This document shows, in pieces, positions 45,123-58,700 of a stretch of DNA of 64,000 nt. Numbering within the stretch: the stretch's first letter is position 1; each line of letters opens with the position of its first letter. Source of the stretch: Paulinella micropora (Eukaryota; Cercozoa; Imbricatea; Euglyphida; Paulinellidae). The DNA lies in the NCBI GenBank assembly GCA_019918135.1, contig WBZZ01003837.1, positions 55,001 to 119,000 on the forward strand. Reading direction: 5' to 3'. The notes under the pieces are model-generated. The model did not search any database and was not told the DNA's origin. It saw only the letters and a list, made by a program, of their open reading frames with translations. A program made the translations under genes and the position numbers.

Positions 45123-45420
45123 ATTCGCGTAATATATCGTTAGGACTGCCACCGATATTCCCGTGAATATGTCTTTGCGACACCAAAACACGGCGGTGTC
45201 GCAGTGTCGCAGAGGTTGCGACAAAATTTCACTTTTTTGTCGCAGTGTCGCAAAAAATTTGGAGACGTTGAATAATAGGATAATCTATCTCGCGAGCGAG
45301 ATAGATTTGTGGCTTAAATCTGCTTCTTTTTGAAATCAATAGGAGAGCGAATTTAGCCGTTATCTCTCTTGCTACCCCCGATGTCTCCAAATGCTGTCTT
45401 ATAGTGGCACCTATACTACT
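45123..45420 (+). repeat. Polinton terminal repeat, copy 2
   Basis: 298 bp, partner of 29812-30107 in the same orientation. The hairpin with 11-bp arms (45282-45307) is preserved. Outer end ...CTATACTACT followed by tatgct. Confidence 0.9.
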
Positions 45421-45588
45421 TATGCTTTCCCCATGAAAAAAGATTGTGATCGCTTTTTGTTGAAGTGTCACTTCAACCCTAACCTGCGTAGTTCTCTGAA
45501 AAATGTGGTCAAAGTTACCCACCAAAATAGGAGTAAAAAGACTTGATAAACCGTTCGGACCCTGTTTCAGTAAACTACCCATTTATTA

Positions 45589-45712
45589 TAGCTAGGGCTC
45601 ACAGTCATAGATTCTGGTAATACATTCCTTACCACATTTCAGAATTGTTCGGTCTCTATTCAGAATTCCTTTCTCTCTATACCAGCCAAGCTCAATAAAG
45701 ATGAGTCTACTA
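45589..45712 (+). repeat. Short dispersed repeat R, copy 1
   Basis: Matches 60613-60751 except for two small length differences. It contains an AATAAA near its 3' end (ctcaataaagatgagtctacta). It could be a solo LTR fragment or another retroposed piece; no terminal TG...CA can be fixed. Confidence 0.7.
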
Positions 45713-45824
45713 GGCCTAGGCCTTCGGTTTAATGAAGTTAACAATTTAACCTCTGGTCGATCCATAATATTAAAATAAAATGACTTAGATTAAACAGATT
45801 AAAATAAAATATAATAATAATAAT

Positions 45825-46053
45825 AGTGCTTCTCTGTCAATGGCTGATGCAAATCTGCACATGCGCCTCCGTCGTCTCACCCGTGAGGGGAGTACGAAGA
45901 ATTGGCGATAGGCTCTAATGACACCCCCGCAGGGCAGTTCCAACACTTCCAGACGGACCGGTATGTTCAATGAAAATACTGGTGGCACCGACTGGAATCG
46001 AACTGGCGACAGGGCCCATGGTAGAACTTGACCACTGGGCTATCACCATGTCC
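45825..46053 (-). mobile_element. tRNA-derived SINE, copy 2
   Basis: Same A box, B box and (ATT)n-tailed 3' end as copy 1. It lacks the extra internal tandem unit seen in copies 3-6. Confidence 0.85.
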
Positions 46054-46055
46054 AA

Positions 46056-46188
<133 letters not shown>

Positions 46189-46236
46189 GGCTTCCTCAGA
46201 CTATAGCATCAGATCCAGATCCTGGACATGTGCCTC

Positions 46237-46324
<88 letters not shown>

Positions 46325-46346
46325 TAATAATAATAATAATAATAAT

Positions 46347-46612
46347 AGTGCTTCTCTATCAATGGCTGATGCATTTCTGCACATGCGCCTCCATCGTCTC
46401 ACCCGTGAGGGGAGTACGAAGAATTGACGATAAGCTCTAATGACACCCCCGCAAGGGAAGTTCCAACACTTCCAGACGGGCCGGTATGTTCAATGAAAAT
46501 ACTGGTCCAGACGGATCGGTATGTTCAATGAACATACTGGTGGCACCGACGGGAATCGAACTGGCGACAGGGTCCAGATGGTAGAACTTGACCACTGGGC
46601 TATCACGGTGTC
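46347..46612 (-). mobile_element. tRNA-derived SINE, copy 3
   Basis: Complete, with two tandem copies of the ~33-bp 'ggtatgttcaatgaaaatac' unit between the tRNA-like head and the body. Confidence 0.85.
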
Positions 46613-46614
46613 AA

Positions 46615-47034
<420 letters not shown>

Positions 47035-47035
<1 letters not shown>

Positions 47036-47300
47036 GTGCTTCTCTGTCAATGGCTGATGCAAATCTGCACATGCGCCTCCATCGTCTCACCCGTGAGGGG
47101 AGTACGAAGAATTGACGATAAGCTCTAATGACACCCCCGCAAAGGCAGTTCCAACACTTCCAGACGGGCCGGTATGTTCAATGAAAATACTGGTCCAGAC
47201 GGATCGGTATGTTCAATGAAAATACTGGTGGCACCGACAGGAATCGAACTGGCGACAGGGCCCAGATGGTAGAACTTGACCACTGGGCTATCACGGTGTC
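47035..47300 (-). mobile_element. tRNA-derived SINE, copy 4
   Basis: Complete; intact A and B boxes; two internal tandem units. Confidence 0.85.
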
Positions 47301-47301
47301 C

Positions 47302-47435
<134 letters not shown>

Positions 47436-47445
47436 TAATAATAAT

Positions 47446-47746
47446 AGTGCTTCTCTGTCAATGGCTGATGCATTTCTGCACATGCGCCTCCATCGTCTCA
47501 CCCGTGAGGGGAGTACGAAGAATTGACGATAAGCTCTAATGACACCCCCGCAAGGGCAGTTCCAACACTTCCAGACGGGCCGGTATGTTCAATGAAAATA
47601 CTAGTCAAGACGGATCGGTATGTTCAATGAAAATACTGGTCCAGACGGATCGGTATGTTCAATGAAAATACTGGTGGCACCGACGGGAATCGAACTGGCG
47701 ACAGGGCCCAGATGGTAGAACTTGACCACTGGGCTATCACGGTGTC
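47446..47746 (-). mobile_element. tRNA-derived SINE, copy 5
   Basis: Complete and longest copy, with three internal tandem units; intact A and B boxes. Confidence 0.85.
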
Positions 47747-47748
47747 AA

Positions 47749-47778
<30 letters not shown>

Positions 47779-47779
<1 letters not shown>

Positions 47780-48038
47780 GTGCTTCTCTGTCAATGGCTG
47801 ATGCATTTCTGCACATGTGCCTTCATCGTCTCACCCGTGAGGGGAGTACGAAGAATTGACGATAAGCTCTAATGACACCCCCGCAAGGGCAGTTCCAACA
47901 CTTCCAGACGGGCCGGTATGTTCAATGAAAATACTGGTCCAGAAATAGACCGGTTCAATGAAAATACTGGTGGCACCGACGGGAATCGAACTGGCGACAG
48001 GGCCCAGATGGACTTGACCACTGGGCTATCACGGTGTC
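47779..48038 (-). mobile_element. tRNA-derived SINE, copy 6
   Basis: Complete 3' end and B box; several bases between A and B boxes are missing ('cagatggacttgacc' in place of 'cagatggtagaacttgacc'), and one internal unit is altered. Confidence 0.8.
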
Positions 48039-48039
48039 C

Positions 48040-49743
<1,704 letters not shown>

Positions 49744-49829
49744 GTCAAGGACGGGTTGCGGGTACGTCCGCTGGTTTGCGTAGAGATTAGTAGGGAAGGA
49801 ACGGTGAAGTTCCGGCGCTTATTAACTGT
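49744..49829 (+). repeat. Inverted-repeat copy of an unknown ORF end (left)
   Basis: 86 bp matching the reverse complement of 60758-60844. On the plus strand it carries the last codons YVRWFA-stop plus about 45 bp downstream, as the minus strand does at the right copy. Confidence 0.75.
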
Positions 49830-51021
49830 AACTTCCTTGCAATCAATAACCTCTTCACCACAATCAAAAATCCCACCCGCAAAGCAAAGAGCCATACATT
49901 GCTTGATGTTATATTAACGACCTCACCTGCGATATCACATCTGATGTCTTACCTACATGCATCTCTGATCACCACCCCATCTATGCTATCTTTCACACCC
50001 CAATCACACATAAGAAAAATAATAATAAAATCCTAAGTAATAAGAGATATGAAGACAAGAAGGAAATAATAACAGAAGAAATAATTTATGAACTTAAGCA
50101 AGTTCTTGACCCAGAACTAAATAACGATACTCCTAATAATTATATAAATAAAATACATACAGCTATTAAGACAGTGGTAGAAAAGTATGAAAAGCGTGTA
50201 AAGAAACGAAAATGGAAACCATGGTGCAATAATGAAATTAGAGCTATGATTAAGAAACAAAGAGAACTGTATGAAATAAAAATAGCATGCCCAGTTAAAA
50301 GTAATAGAACTAAGTATAATAAGCATAGAAATAAAACTAATAGAGAGATTAAGAAAGCTAAGAAAGCATACATGACTACCTTAATGGAAAAACTTAGTCA
50401 CGATCCAAAAAAATGTATGAATGCGTTGAGAAAGCTGATCCCACAGACACAAGGTCTGAAGACTTCGCCCACCCAACTCCGCGTAGATGATAAGGTAATC
50501 ACCGACCCCAAAGGTATTGCCAATGCACTCAACAGACACTACACGACGGTCGGCTCCAAGGTCAGTGCCCAAATCCCCCAAGAACATAAAGTCAGAAAAG
50601 AGGAAATAGACCTAACACAGAGAAAACTGCCTCCCTTTACACTCAAACGCATTTTGCAGGATGATGTAGTCGATACACTGAAAGCAATTAACAGAAACAA
50701 AGCAGAAGATATAAATAAAATAAAACCAGCCATCATGCAAGACCTTACAAAGTACATTGCCCCGATATTAACAACGCTCTTTAATAAAGCTATAGAACAT
50801 AACCAATACCCTGATGCACTAAAAATAACTAAAGTTATTGAAATATATAAAGCTAAAGATAGAACGCTGCCTGAGAATTACAGACCTATCTCGCTACTGC
50901 CGATTATTGCTAAGGTCTTTGACACTATACTCAACAAGAAACTGATGGCCCACGTTACTAGGTACGACATCCTCTCCCGAACTCAATACGCCTTCCGACC
51001 ACACTCGAACACAACAATCAC

Positions 51022-51950
51022 TCCAATACCCTTGTTCGAGGTCCTCCACCCCCCCGTGTCAGTCTCTCGCCTGATGATCGGGGCCACCGATGGAGCTCCT
51101 GAGGGCAAGACTGCACTAAGCCGAGGTTATTCCGCAGTCCCAGCAACCTCTTGCAAGACGTCACCGAATGTGCAAGTGCATACACCAAGCGCGGTTGCTA
51201 GAGCTGCCTCGAAACCCCACCCATAACAATCTGGTGTCTGCTGGGTCCTGGGCTATCAACCAGCATATGCGGAGTTTAAGATCTTTTACGCGCGCAACGA
51301 CCCTCCTCCCCAGCATCTACCACCAAAGGGTTATGAGTTGGTGTCACAGTTTAACGCCTTGAGGCCATTGGGCTGGAACTCTGTTTAGCAAGTGTGACTA
51401 GGTTTTTTCATCGGGATTTCCCTCAAATATGTCACAGTCAACACTCCAAGGCAGATTTACTATATCTGAGGTGTACTGATGCAGCTAATGGCATATCCTC
51501 AACGGACATAAGCCTCCAATACCCTTGTTCGAGGTCCTCCACCCCCCCGTGTCAGTCTCGCCTGATGATCGGGGCCACCGATGGAGCTCCTGAGGGCAAG
51601 ACTGCACTAAGCCGAGGTTATTCCGCAGTCCCAGCAACCTCTTGCAAGACGTCACCGAATGTGCAAGTGCATACACCAAGCGTGGTTGTAGAGCTGCCTC
51701 GAAACCCCACCCATAACAATCTGGTGTCGGCTGGGTCCTGGGCTATCAACCAGCATATGCGGAGTTTAAGATCTTTTACGCGCGCAACGACCCTCCTCCC
51801 CAGCATCTACCACCAAAGGGTTATGAGTTGGCGTCACAGTTTAAGGCTTTGAGGCCATTGGGCTGGAACTCTGTTTAGCAAGTGTGACTAGGTTTTTTCA
51901 TCGGGATTTCCCTCAAATATGTCACAGTCAACACTCCAAGGCAGATTTAC

Positions 51951-51951
<1 letters not shown>
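51022..51951. repeat. Dispersed repeat family B, two tandem copies inside the LINE
   Basis: Two ~465-bp units (about 51022-51510 and 51511-51951), nearly identical, each running from 'ccaatacccttgttcgagg' to 'caaggcagatttacta'. They match 1-189 in part. They break the LINE reverse transcriptase. Confidence 0.85.
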
Positions 51952-51984
<33 letters not shown>

Positions 51985-51988
<4 letters not shown>

Positions 51989-52216
51989 GTGCCTCTCTGT
52001 CAATGGCTGATGCATTTCTGCACATGCGCCTCCATCGTCTCACCCGTGAGGGGAGTACGAAGAATTGACGATAAGCTCTAATGACACCCCCGCAAGGGCA
52101 GTTCCAACACTTCCAGACGGGCCGGTATGTTCAATGAAAATACTGGTCCAGAAATAGACCGGTATGTTCAATGAAAATACTGGTGGCACCGACGGGAATC
52201 GAACTGGCGACAGGGC
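51985..52216 (-). mobile_element. tRNA-derived SINE, copy 7 (5'-truncated)
   Basis: The 3' end and B box are present, but the A-box part is replaced by (AAT)n. It sits with copy 8 in the nested cluster that splits the LINE. Confidence 0.8.
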
Positions 52217-52277
<61 letters not shown>

Positions 52278-52278
<1 letters not shown>

Positions 52279-52545
52279 GTGCTTCTCTGTCAATGGCTGA
52301 TGCATTTCTGCACATGCGCCTCCATCGTCTCACCCGTGAGGGGAGTACGAAGAATTGACGATAAGCTCTAATGACACCCCCGCAAGGGCAGTTCCAACAC
52401 TTCCAGACGGGCCGGTATGTTCAATGAAAATACTGGTCCAGAAATAGATCGGTATGTTCAATGAAAATACTGGTGGCACCGACGGGAATCGAACTGGCGA
52501 CAGGGCCCAGATGGTAGAACTTGACCACTGGGCTATCACGGTGTC
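52278..52545 (-). mobile_element. tRNA-derived SINE, copy 8
   Basis: Complete copy with A and B boxes and two internal tandem units, flanked by (AAT)n on both sides. Confidence 0.85.
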
Positions 52546-52546
52546 C

Positions 52547-52593
<47 letters not shown>

Positions 52594-53935
52594 ACACAAA
52601 CCATCTTAAATCACATCCAAAACCTCAAATGCCCAGGAAGGTATGTACTTGCTCTATTTATTGACCTATCGAAAGCCTATGACACTATCGATCATGAAAC
52701 ACTCATCCATAAACTACGAAATAATATAAATTTTAGCGATAACACCACTACCTTTTTTAAATCATACCTCACAAAACGATACCAAACAGTATTTACCCAA
52801 TATGCTCGTTCTTATCCACGCAAGATCACACATGGGATCCCGCAAGGTAGCACACTCTCAACAACGCTCTTCATTCTATACATCAATGATATTATACTTT
52901 CACTAACACACGGGACAGTCTTTGCATACGCAGATGACACCACACTTATCATTGCTGCTAAGAATAAAGAACAACTCCAAGAGCAAGCACAAACTGATAC
53001 AACGAACCTTGTCCACTATTTCTACAGACATAACCTAGTACCCAACCCCACCAAAACCACCTACACTATCTTCCACAAGCATGAACAGAAGGTGCAGATC
53101 GACTTGACTATCGACGGCAAGAGGCTCCAACAAGAACGAAAGGTAAAAGTATTAGGTACAATCATCCAAAGCAACCTGTCCTTCCGTGAACATATACAAT
53201 CTATTATATTCCGCCTTCAACCATTTGTCCAAATGTTTCGTTATGTGAACAGCCTACTTCCCACTCACATCCTCCTCCAACTTTACTATGCACATGTATC
53301 CCCTACTTATGTATGGTATCTCTATATGGGGATCTGATGACTACAACACCATTATACATCCACTCATTATCATCCAAAAACGTATAGTCAGTCTGATATG
53401 TCTCAAATCATGGAGAACACCTACCAAGCCTCTTTTTGCCAAACTACGCTTACTCAACATACTTAACATGTATAAATATAGCGTATGCATGGATGCACAC
53501 TCCTTTATTTACCCAGCCTTCAAGGCTTTCCTGCCCCTTCACTACAACAATATCCGACTAATCACAGCTGTTCATAACTACAACACTAGGCGGTCATCAA
53601 AGAAACACATGTACAACGACTCAACGACGGGTCAATACAGCAGAGCAGCACAAGCACAATGAGATAAGCTGCCAGAGCACCTAAGAGATATTTCATACAA
53701 AGCAGAATTCAAAAAGGAATTCAAAGCATATCTCTTAAGGCTGCAAGAATCCTGACACTGCCTACGGGCCTAAAGAGGGCGTTGGACACCTCATCATCAG
53801 ATGATACCTGAGCGTGGGACAAAATCAGCGTCTATCACATCCTAAGCCGGAGTGTGGTTGGCCAAACCCCCTTAGGGAGTCACCTCGTGTCTACCAGCTT
53901 TTGCGAGTGCCACCGTTATATGTAGTACTGAGTGA

Positions 53936-54237
53936 GAATATAACACTTTCAACATATATATATACATATATATATATAGTACTGAGTGAGAATATAACTC
54001 TTTCAACATATATATACATATATATATTATATAGTACATAATATTATATATTATATATTTTATCTATATATATATATTTCCGTTTTTTTTTTCAAAACTT
54101 TTTTTAACAAACAAAAATAATTAATACGTAGTCAATTTTTTTTTCTTTTTTTTTTTTGTCTCGTTCCTCACTGAACTAGAACTTTACTTTGACTTCATAA
54201 CAGATTAATCTAATAAATATATATACATATATATATT

Positions 54238-54268
<31 letters not shown>

Positions 54269-54403
54269 TGTTAATTCCATATATATTTATTATTATTGTT
54301 ATTACTATTCAAAGAGTAGCAAGCCAGAAAGCGCAAGGTAGCTAAGTCAGTTAGCTACACAGAACAGACGTCAGAAGTAGGAAGAAGTAGCGGCACAGAG
54401 ATA
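53936..54403. repeat. (TA)n-rich region with a duplicated segment
   Basis: TATA/CATA microsatellites. A ~50-bp segment (tagtactgagtgagaatata...) occurs twice at about 53.92-54.01 kb. Poly-T tracts follow. No gene seen. Confidence 0.8.
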
Positions 54404-54548
54404 GTGACAAGAGAACAGTTCAGAAAAGCGAGAAGCTTATGCGTGGTTAGTGTGACAACAGAACAAGGGCAGCAGATGTACGCTAGGCTGGCAGGAAAGC
54501 CAAAAGCCAATAGCGACAGAAGACTAGCGGCAAGTAGAAAGCAAGCCA

Positions 54549-54900
54549 GCAGTCAGAAGACAGACGAAGTCAGCAGACAAGACAGTCGAAGTCAGTCAGA
54601 AGACAGACGAAGTCAGCAGACAAGACAGTCGAAGTCAGTCAGAAGACAGACGAAGTCAGCAGACAAGACAGTCGAAGTCAGTCAGAGACAGACGAAGTCA
54701 GCAGACAAGACAGTCGAAGTCAGTCAGAAGACAGACGAAGTCAGCAGACAAGAGTCGAAGTCAGTCAGAAGACAGACGAAGTCAGCAGAGAAGGCAGACG
54801 AAGTCAGCAGAGAAGGCAGACGAAGTCAGCAGAGAAGGCAGACGAAGTCAGCAGAGAAGGCAGACGAAGTCAGCAGAGAATGCAGACGAAGTCAGCAGTT
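54549..54900 (+). repeat. Minisatellite, plus orientation (39-bp then 21-bp units)
   Basis: About four units of a ~39-bp repeat (agacgaagtcagcagacaag...), then five or more units of a 21-bp repeat (gaaggcagacgaagtcagcag). The Ser/Gln/Arg/Lys-rich open frame from 54404 follows from the repeat, since unit lengths are multiples of three. Confidence 0.9.
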
Positions 54901-55139
54901 CCGCGGTTCTGACAAGCTGTCTCGTTACTGACTGACAGTCTAAAGTTGTCTCGCTGTTTCTATACCGATCAAAATCTGACTCCTAGTCTAGACTACCGGT
55001 GTATCGAGCTCTCTGACGTCTGATCTGCTGTGAGCTAGTCTGTTGGCTCCTGACCGGTTGACTACTCTTCTACTGTCTGCTAGTCTGTAGACTGTGCTAC
55101 TGCTAGTCTGTCGACTACTGTTCTGCTGTCTGATAGTCT

Positions 55140-55775
55140 GTGGGTGAGAGGGTGTGCTGAGTGATTTGTTGCTGTGAATGCTCACTCTTACTCTCGACCT
55201 TAGACTGAGTGACGGTAGATGAGAGGCCGCTAGGGTTAGTGTGTTACGACTATGCGTGTACACTCTTACTCTCCATGATTCTGTGTCTGCTGTGCAGATG
55301 AGGGGGTTAGTGGGTTACGACTATGCGTCTACACTCTTACTCTCACTGTGTTTAATTTGCTGTGTAGATGAGAGGGTTAGGTGAGTGGTTTGTTGCTGGG
55401 AACGTTCACTCTTACTCTCACTTTCTGACTGCTGATTCTGACTGCTTTCTCTGCTGACTTCGTCTTTCTTCTCGTCTACACTCTTACTCTCACTGTGTTT
55501 AATTTGCTGTGTAGATGAGAGGGTTAGTTGAGTGGTTTGTTGCTGGGAACGTTCACTCTTACTCTCACTTTCTGACTGCTGATTCTGACTGCTTTCTCTG
55601 CTGACTTCGTCTGCCTTCTCTGCTGACTTCGTCTGCCTTCTCTGCTGACTTCGTCTGCCTTCTCTGCTGACTTCGTCTGCCTTCTCTGCTGACTTCGTCT
55701 GCCTTCTCTGACTTCGTCTGCCTTCTCTGTTGACTTCGTCTGCCTTCTCTGCTGACTTCGTCTGCCTTCTTGTGT
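55140..55775 (-). repeat. Inverted minisatellite and duplicated spacer
   Basis: About 55595-55775 holds eight units of the same 21-bp repeat in reverse complement (ctgacttcgtctgccttctct). Upstream, a ~147-bp segment occurs twice (about 55.33-55.47 and 55.48-55.62 kb) with a diverged third at 55.14-55.33 kb. With 54549-54900 this forms a large inverted repeat with a spacer of about 0.7 kb. Confidence 0.85.
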
Positions 55776-55799
55776 TGTACATGTACGTTGTGCACATAC

Positions 55800-58700
55800 G
55801 TTGGGTCCTGTTCTTAAACTACAACTGATAGCATATGAGCTAGGGGGGTGGTATAGGTTTAGCTAGGCAAAGCTTAAAACAGCTGCCACTAGACTTAGGA
55901 CTTAACTAGAATAGGTGCAGAGCGCAATCAGCACGCAGCCATGGGAAAAATAAGCGCATGCGGCGCATATCCCCATAAGCTTAAAGCTTCTAAATCTCAG
56001 AGCATACTTGAAAGGCGAGTCTTTCAGTTCAGTGTTTGGTTAGTTACGGATGCAATAAGGGAGTTCGGCTTAGAACCACAAAGGATGCCCCAAAGGCGAT
56101 CACGTCCGGCTAGGTAGTCGCTAGGCATTAGATCGTAGCAAGATGTAGTTGGATAGATAGGACAATCTTATTCCTGTTGACCCCAACTCACAACGCGTTG
56201 ACTAGACACTGTCAAGTAGGTTTGAAATTGACTTTTTCACTTGAGACTGGAAGGAGCGCTAGGTAGGCTACGGGATTAAGGATAGAATTCCCCAAGTCAG
56301 AGAGTACACTGACGGACAGTTAGGCAGTAGTGCTTAGAGCAAGACAAGGCAGCAACATAGGGCTAGCAAGCATAGAACCTCAATTGATCTTTCGTCTCCT
56401 TAGGACCCGCTTATTGATATACACAAAGAGTAGTGATGTAATTAAGCATCATAGCTTAAGATGTTAGCGATTAACTTTCATAATCTTTTATGAATGTTAA
56501 GAGTGACAAAGTATCACTGCACCTGAACTCGGCAGTAAGTAGGCGTCCAATAGCGCGGTATAGCTACGGGAGTTATTGGCATATAACTCAGACTAGTTCA
56601 CATATAGATTTTCACCAACCTTAGTATCTCATATACATAAGATGTGCGAAAATGGGGGTGACTGAGTAAGAGCAAATGTGCTATAAGCGAGCAAGCAGCA
56701 GCGAGCAGCATAGAGAGCAAGCGAAGATAAATATGAGCGAAAGAGAAAGAACGTACTGATGCAATGTATCTCATGCGATGTTGATGCATGCGTCTGATGA
56801 TGACTGTGAAGTTGTTTCACTTGTGATGCGATGTCATGGCGAGCGCGCCATTAAACTGTGCATGTTTGCTCATGTCTGTAGTAATGGAGAAGCATGCGAG
56901 GGCGAGCGATAGCGTGTGTGAGCGCTAGTGCAAGTGATGGTGGAGGTGAGGGCGTAATGAGAACGAGTGTGAGTGCGCGAGAGAGAAGCTCGACAGTTTC
57001 TCATGTCCAAGGACGTTGTTCGTTTATGTCATGTCCGTGTGTTTGAAGTGATTGGTGTATACAGATCAGTGAGAAAAGTATTGCCAGAGAGTTTTAGGGA
57101 GGGCGAGAACTAGCAGTAGGGTACACAGTGGCTAGTGAGCATAGAGGACTCATTCTATGGGACCAGGCTATATTCTCAAGTCATAATCCATTGTATATTC
57201 ATGCGTTGTTTTCTGTTTTTCCTTACGTTGGTACTGCTACAGCATGACTCAAGCATTTTCTATAGCAGTGCATGGTATACATTTGTAATTTGTGAAGTAT
57301 GTTTGTTACACCATACACGTTACCCTCATTCACACTATATATATGCTGAGAACATATTTTTCAATGTGTTATCATTATCGATGTCTGTTTGTATGACATT
57401 GTTGTTCTACTCATAGCATTGTCGATGTTATAACTCATGCATACTAGGCTAGCAATAATAGTTCTGTATAGAGCTGGGGGGGTGCATACTTACAGAGGAT
57501 GTAGCAATGTATGGTCGGAATGATAGGGCTCAGTCAGATAATGTAAGATAATACCCATAGTCAATAGCGTGACATGTGCGTGCGTGAGAGTGACATATGC
57601 GCAATAGTTGACACCAGAGGCAGAGTAAGGTAAATGTCCAGATAGGGTCAGCAGTTGTCAGAGGTCAAGAAAGAGATGCTTAGAACGAAAACGCGAACGA
57701 TGGCGCAGCCGACAAATCTATCAATCTTGATCGATAGTCATTAAGAGAAAGCGATAATAGTTTAACCTAGGCAGACTAGCGCGAGTATAGCCAGGAATAA
57801 CTATATATTCAGGATTGCAGTCCGGTAGTGAACAAGCAGACAGCCTGACGTAATTAGGTAGTATAGCGTACCTTTCGTTCAGGTAAGGATAATCTTGGTT
57901 CACTTATAGGACGAACGACTGTCAGTAAAAGAAAGAAAGATTTTGGCATGTATTTAACTATTGTCATGTTGCGATGTACTGTTTACGTCGATGATGTGAT
58001 AATTGTTGGATATGTTTGCGTGTTGTAAGGGTGTCTCTAATAGTTTGGATAACCCATAAGAGCTAGAATTAATTTGTAGTCAGCCTAGAACGGGAGTCAT
58101 TGGTTACTATTTAGCAGAACATAGGCTCTATTAGAATACAGTACGACACCGTTACGAGCACACCGACAGAAATAGACTGATCATCTAATTCTTAAGACTT
58201 AGCAGGTCCAGAGTCAAAGTAGATATTAACCAGTCCTTTATTAGGCCGGTAGGTATTCGCTTCAAACTCAGACAGGCAGAGCCTCGGGAGTAGCTTTAAC
58301 GCGACAAAAGCGTAGCTAGCGTAGAGTGTAGTAACAGGTACGGACCTTTTTCGTATCAGTCTACATCCACACTCTGAACTTAGCGGGTTGCATCCTATGC
58401 TTCACGGCTAGGACTGGCCAAGACCGAAATTAGCCAATCGGATGTCTCATGCAGGCATAACCTTAGAGTCGTAGAGTGACGTGCACAGGATGATAGTCAT
58501 AGTGTTACTGAGCGAAGACGCAAGTTATCGTTTGTTTTGTACGTCATGTACGTATAACTAAAGTAGTTAATGGATAGCTAAGAGTTAGTTCAAGTCGAGC
58601 AGACGGAGCTAGGCAGCTCGGGGGGTGTTCGCGACGAACAAGAATTAGTGCTAGGAAGGATTAGTACTATGTTTGCAAGAGGGATTGTACCTTGGGAAGT

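Larger units (their letters stand above)
24587..45420. mobile_element. Polinton/Maverick-type element, broken, about 20.8 kb
   Basis: Contains the family's diagnostic set (protein-primed PolB, RVE integrase, packaging ATPase, adenovirus-type protease, double-jelly-roll capsid protein, penton-like protein). Near-identical terminal repeats of 296 and 298 bp occur at 29812-30107 and 45123-45420. Their outer ends read ...ACTACT-3', the AG...CT terminus reported for Polintons, and the 6-bp flanks (agcata and tatgct) are reverse complements, fitting the family's 6-bp target duplication. One terminal repeat is internal and in direct orientation, so the element is rearranged (or misassembled). About ten further breaks affect its genes. 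The small divergence between terminal repeats suggests a fairly recent insertion. Confidence 0.9.
49831..53935 (+). mobile_element. LINE (non-LTR retrotransposon), CR1/Jockey-like, 5'-truncated and split
   Basis: It starts within the endonuclease domain (HTLLDVILT, then SDHHPIYAIF in a shifted frame). An open block runs from about 49921 to 51016 through a basic linker into the RT start (YRPISLLPIIAKVFDTILNK, RTQYAFRPHSNTT). RT resumes at about 52590 (NTTQTILNHI, LFIDLSKAYDTIDH, HGIPQGSTLSTTLFILYIND, FAYADDTTLII with the catalytic YADD). The C-terminal part (YGISIWG, QKRIVSLICLKSW, YNTRR) needs a frame change near 53310, and a TGA at 53660-53662 interrupts just before DKLPEHLRDIS. The RT is split by a 1.57-kb nested repeat cluster. 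A dead copy, though substitutions are few. Confidence 0.85.

Noticed and set aside
45959-46053. Functional tRNA gene
   Set aside because: The A and B boxes and CCA-like end suggest tRNA, but the arms do not pair well and the head is fused to a SINE body in every copy.
54404-54931. 175-aa Ser/Gln/Lys-rich protein
   Set aside because: The frame stays open because minisatellite units are 39 and 21 bp; only the first ~50 residues are non-repetitive, and they have no recognised motif.
54549-55775. CRISPR-like array
   Set aside because: Units are contiguous minisatellite repeats without unique spacers, in eukaryotic DNA.
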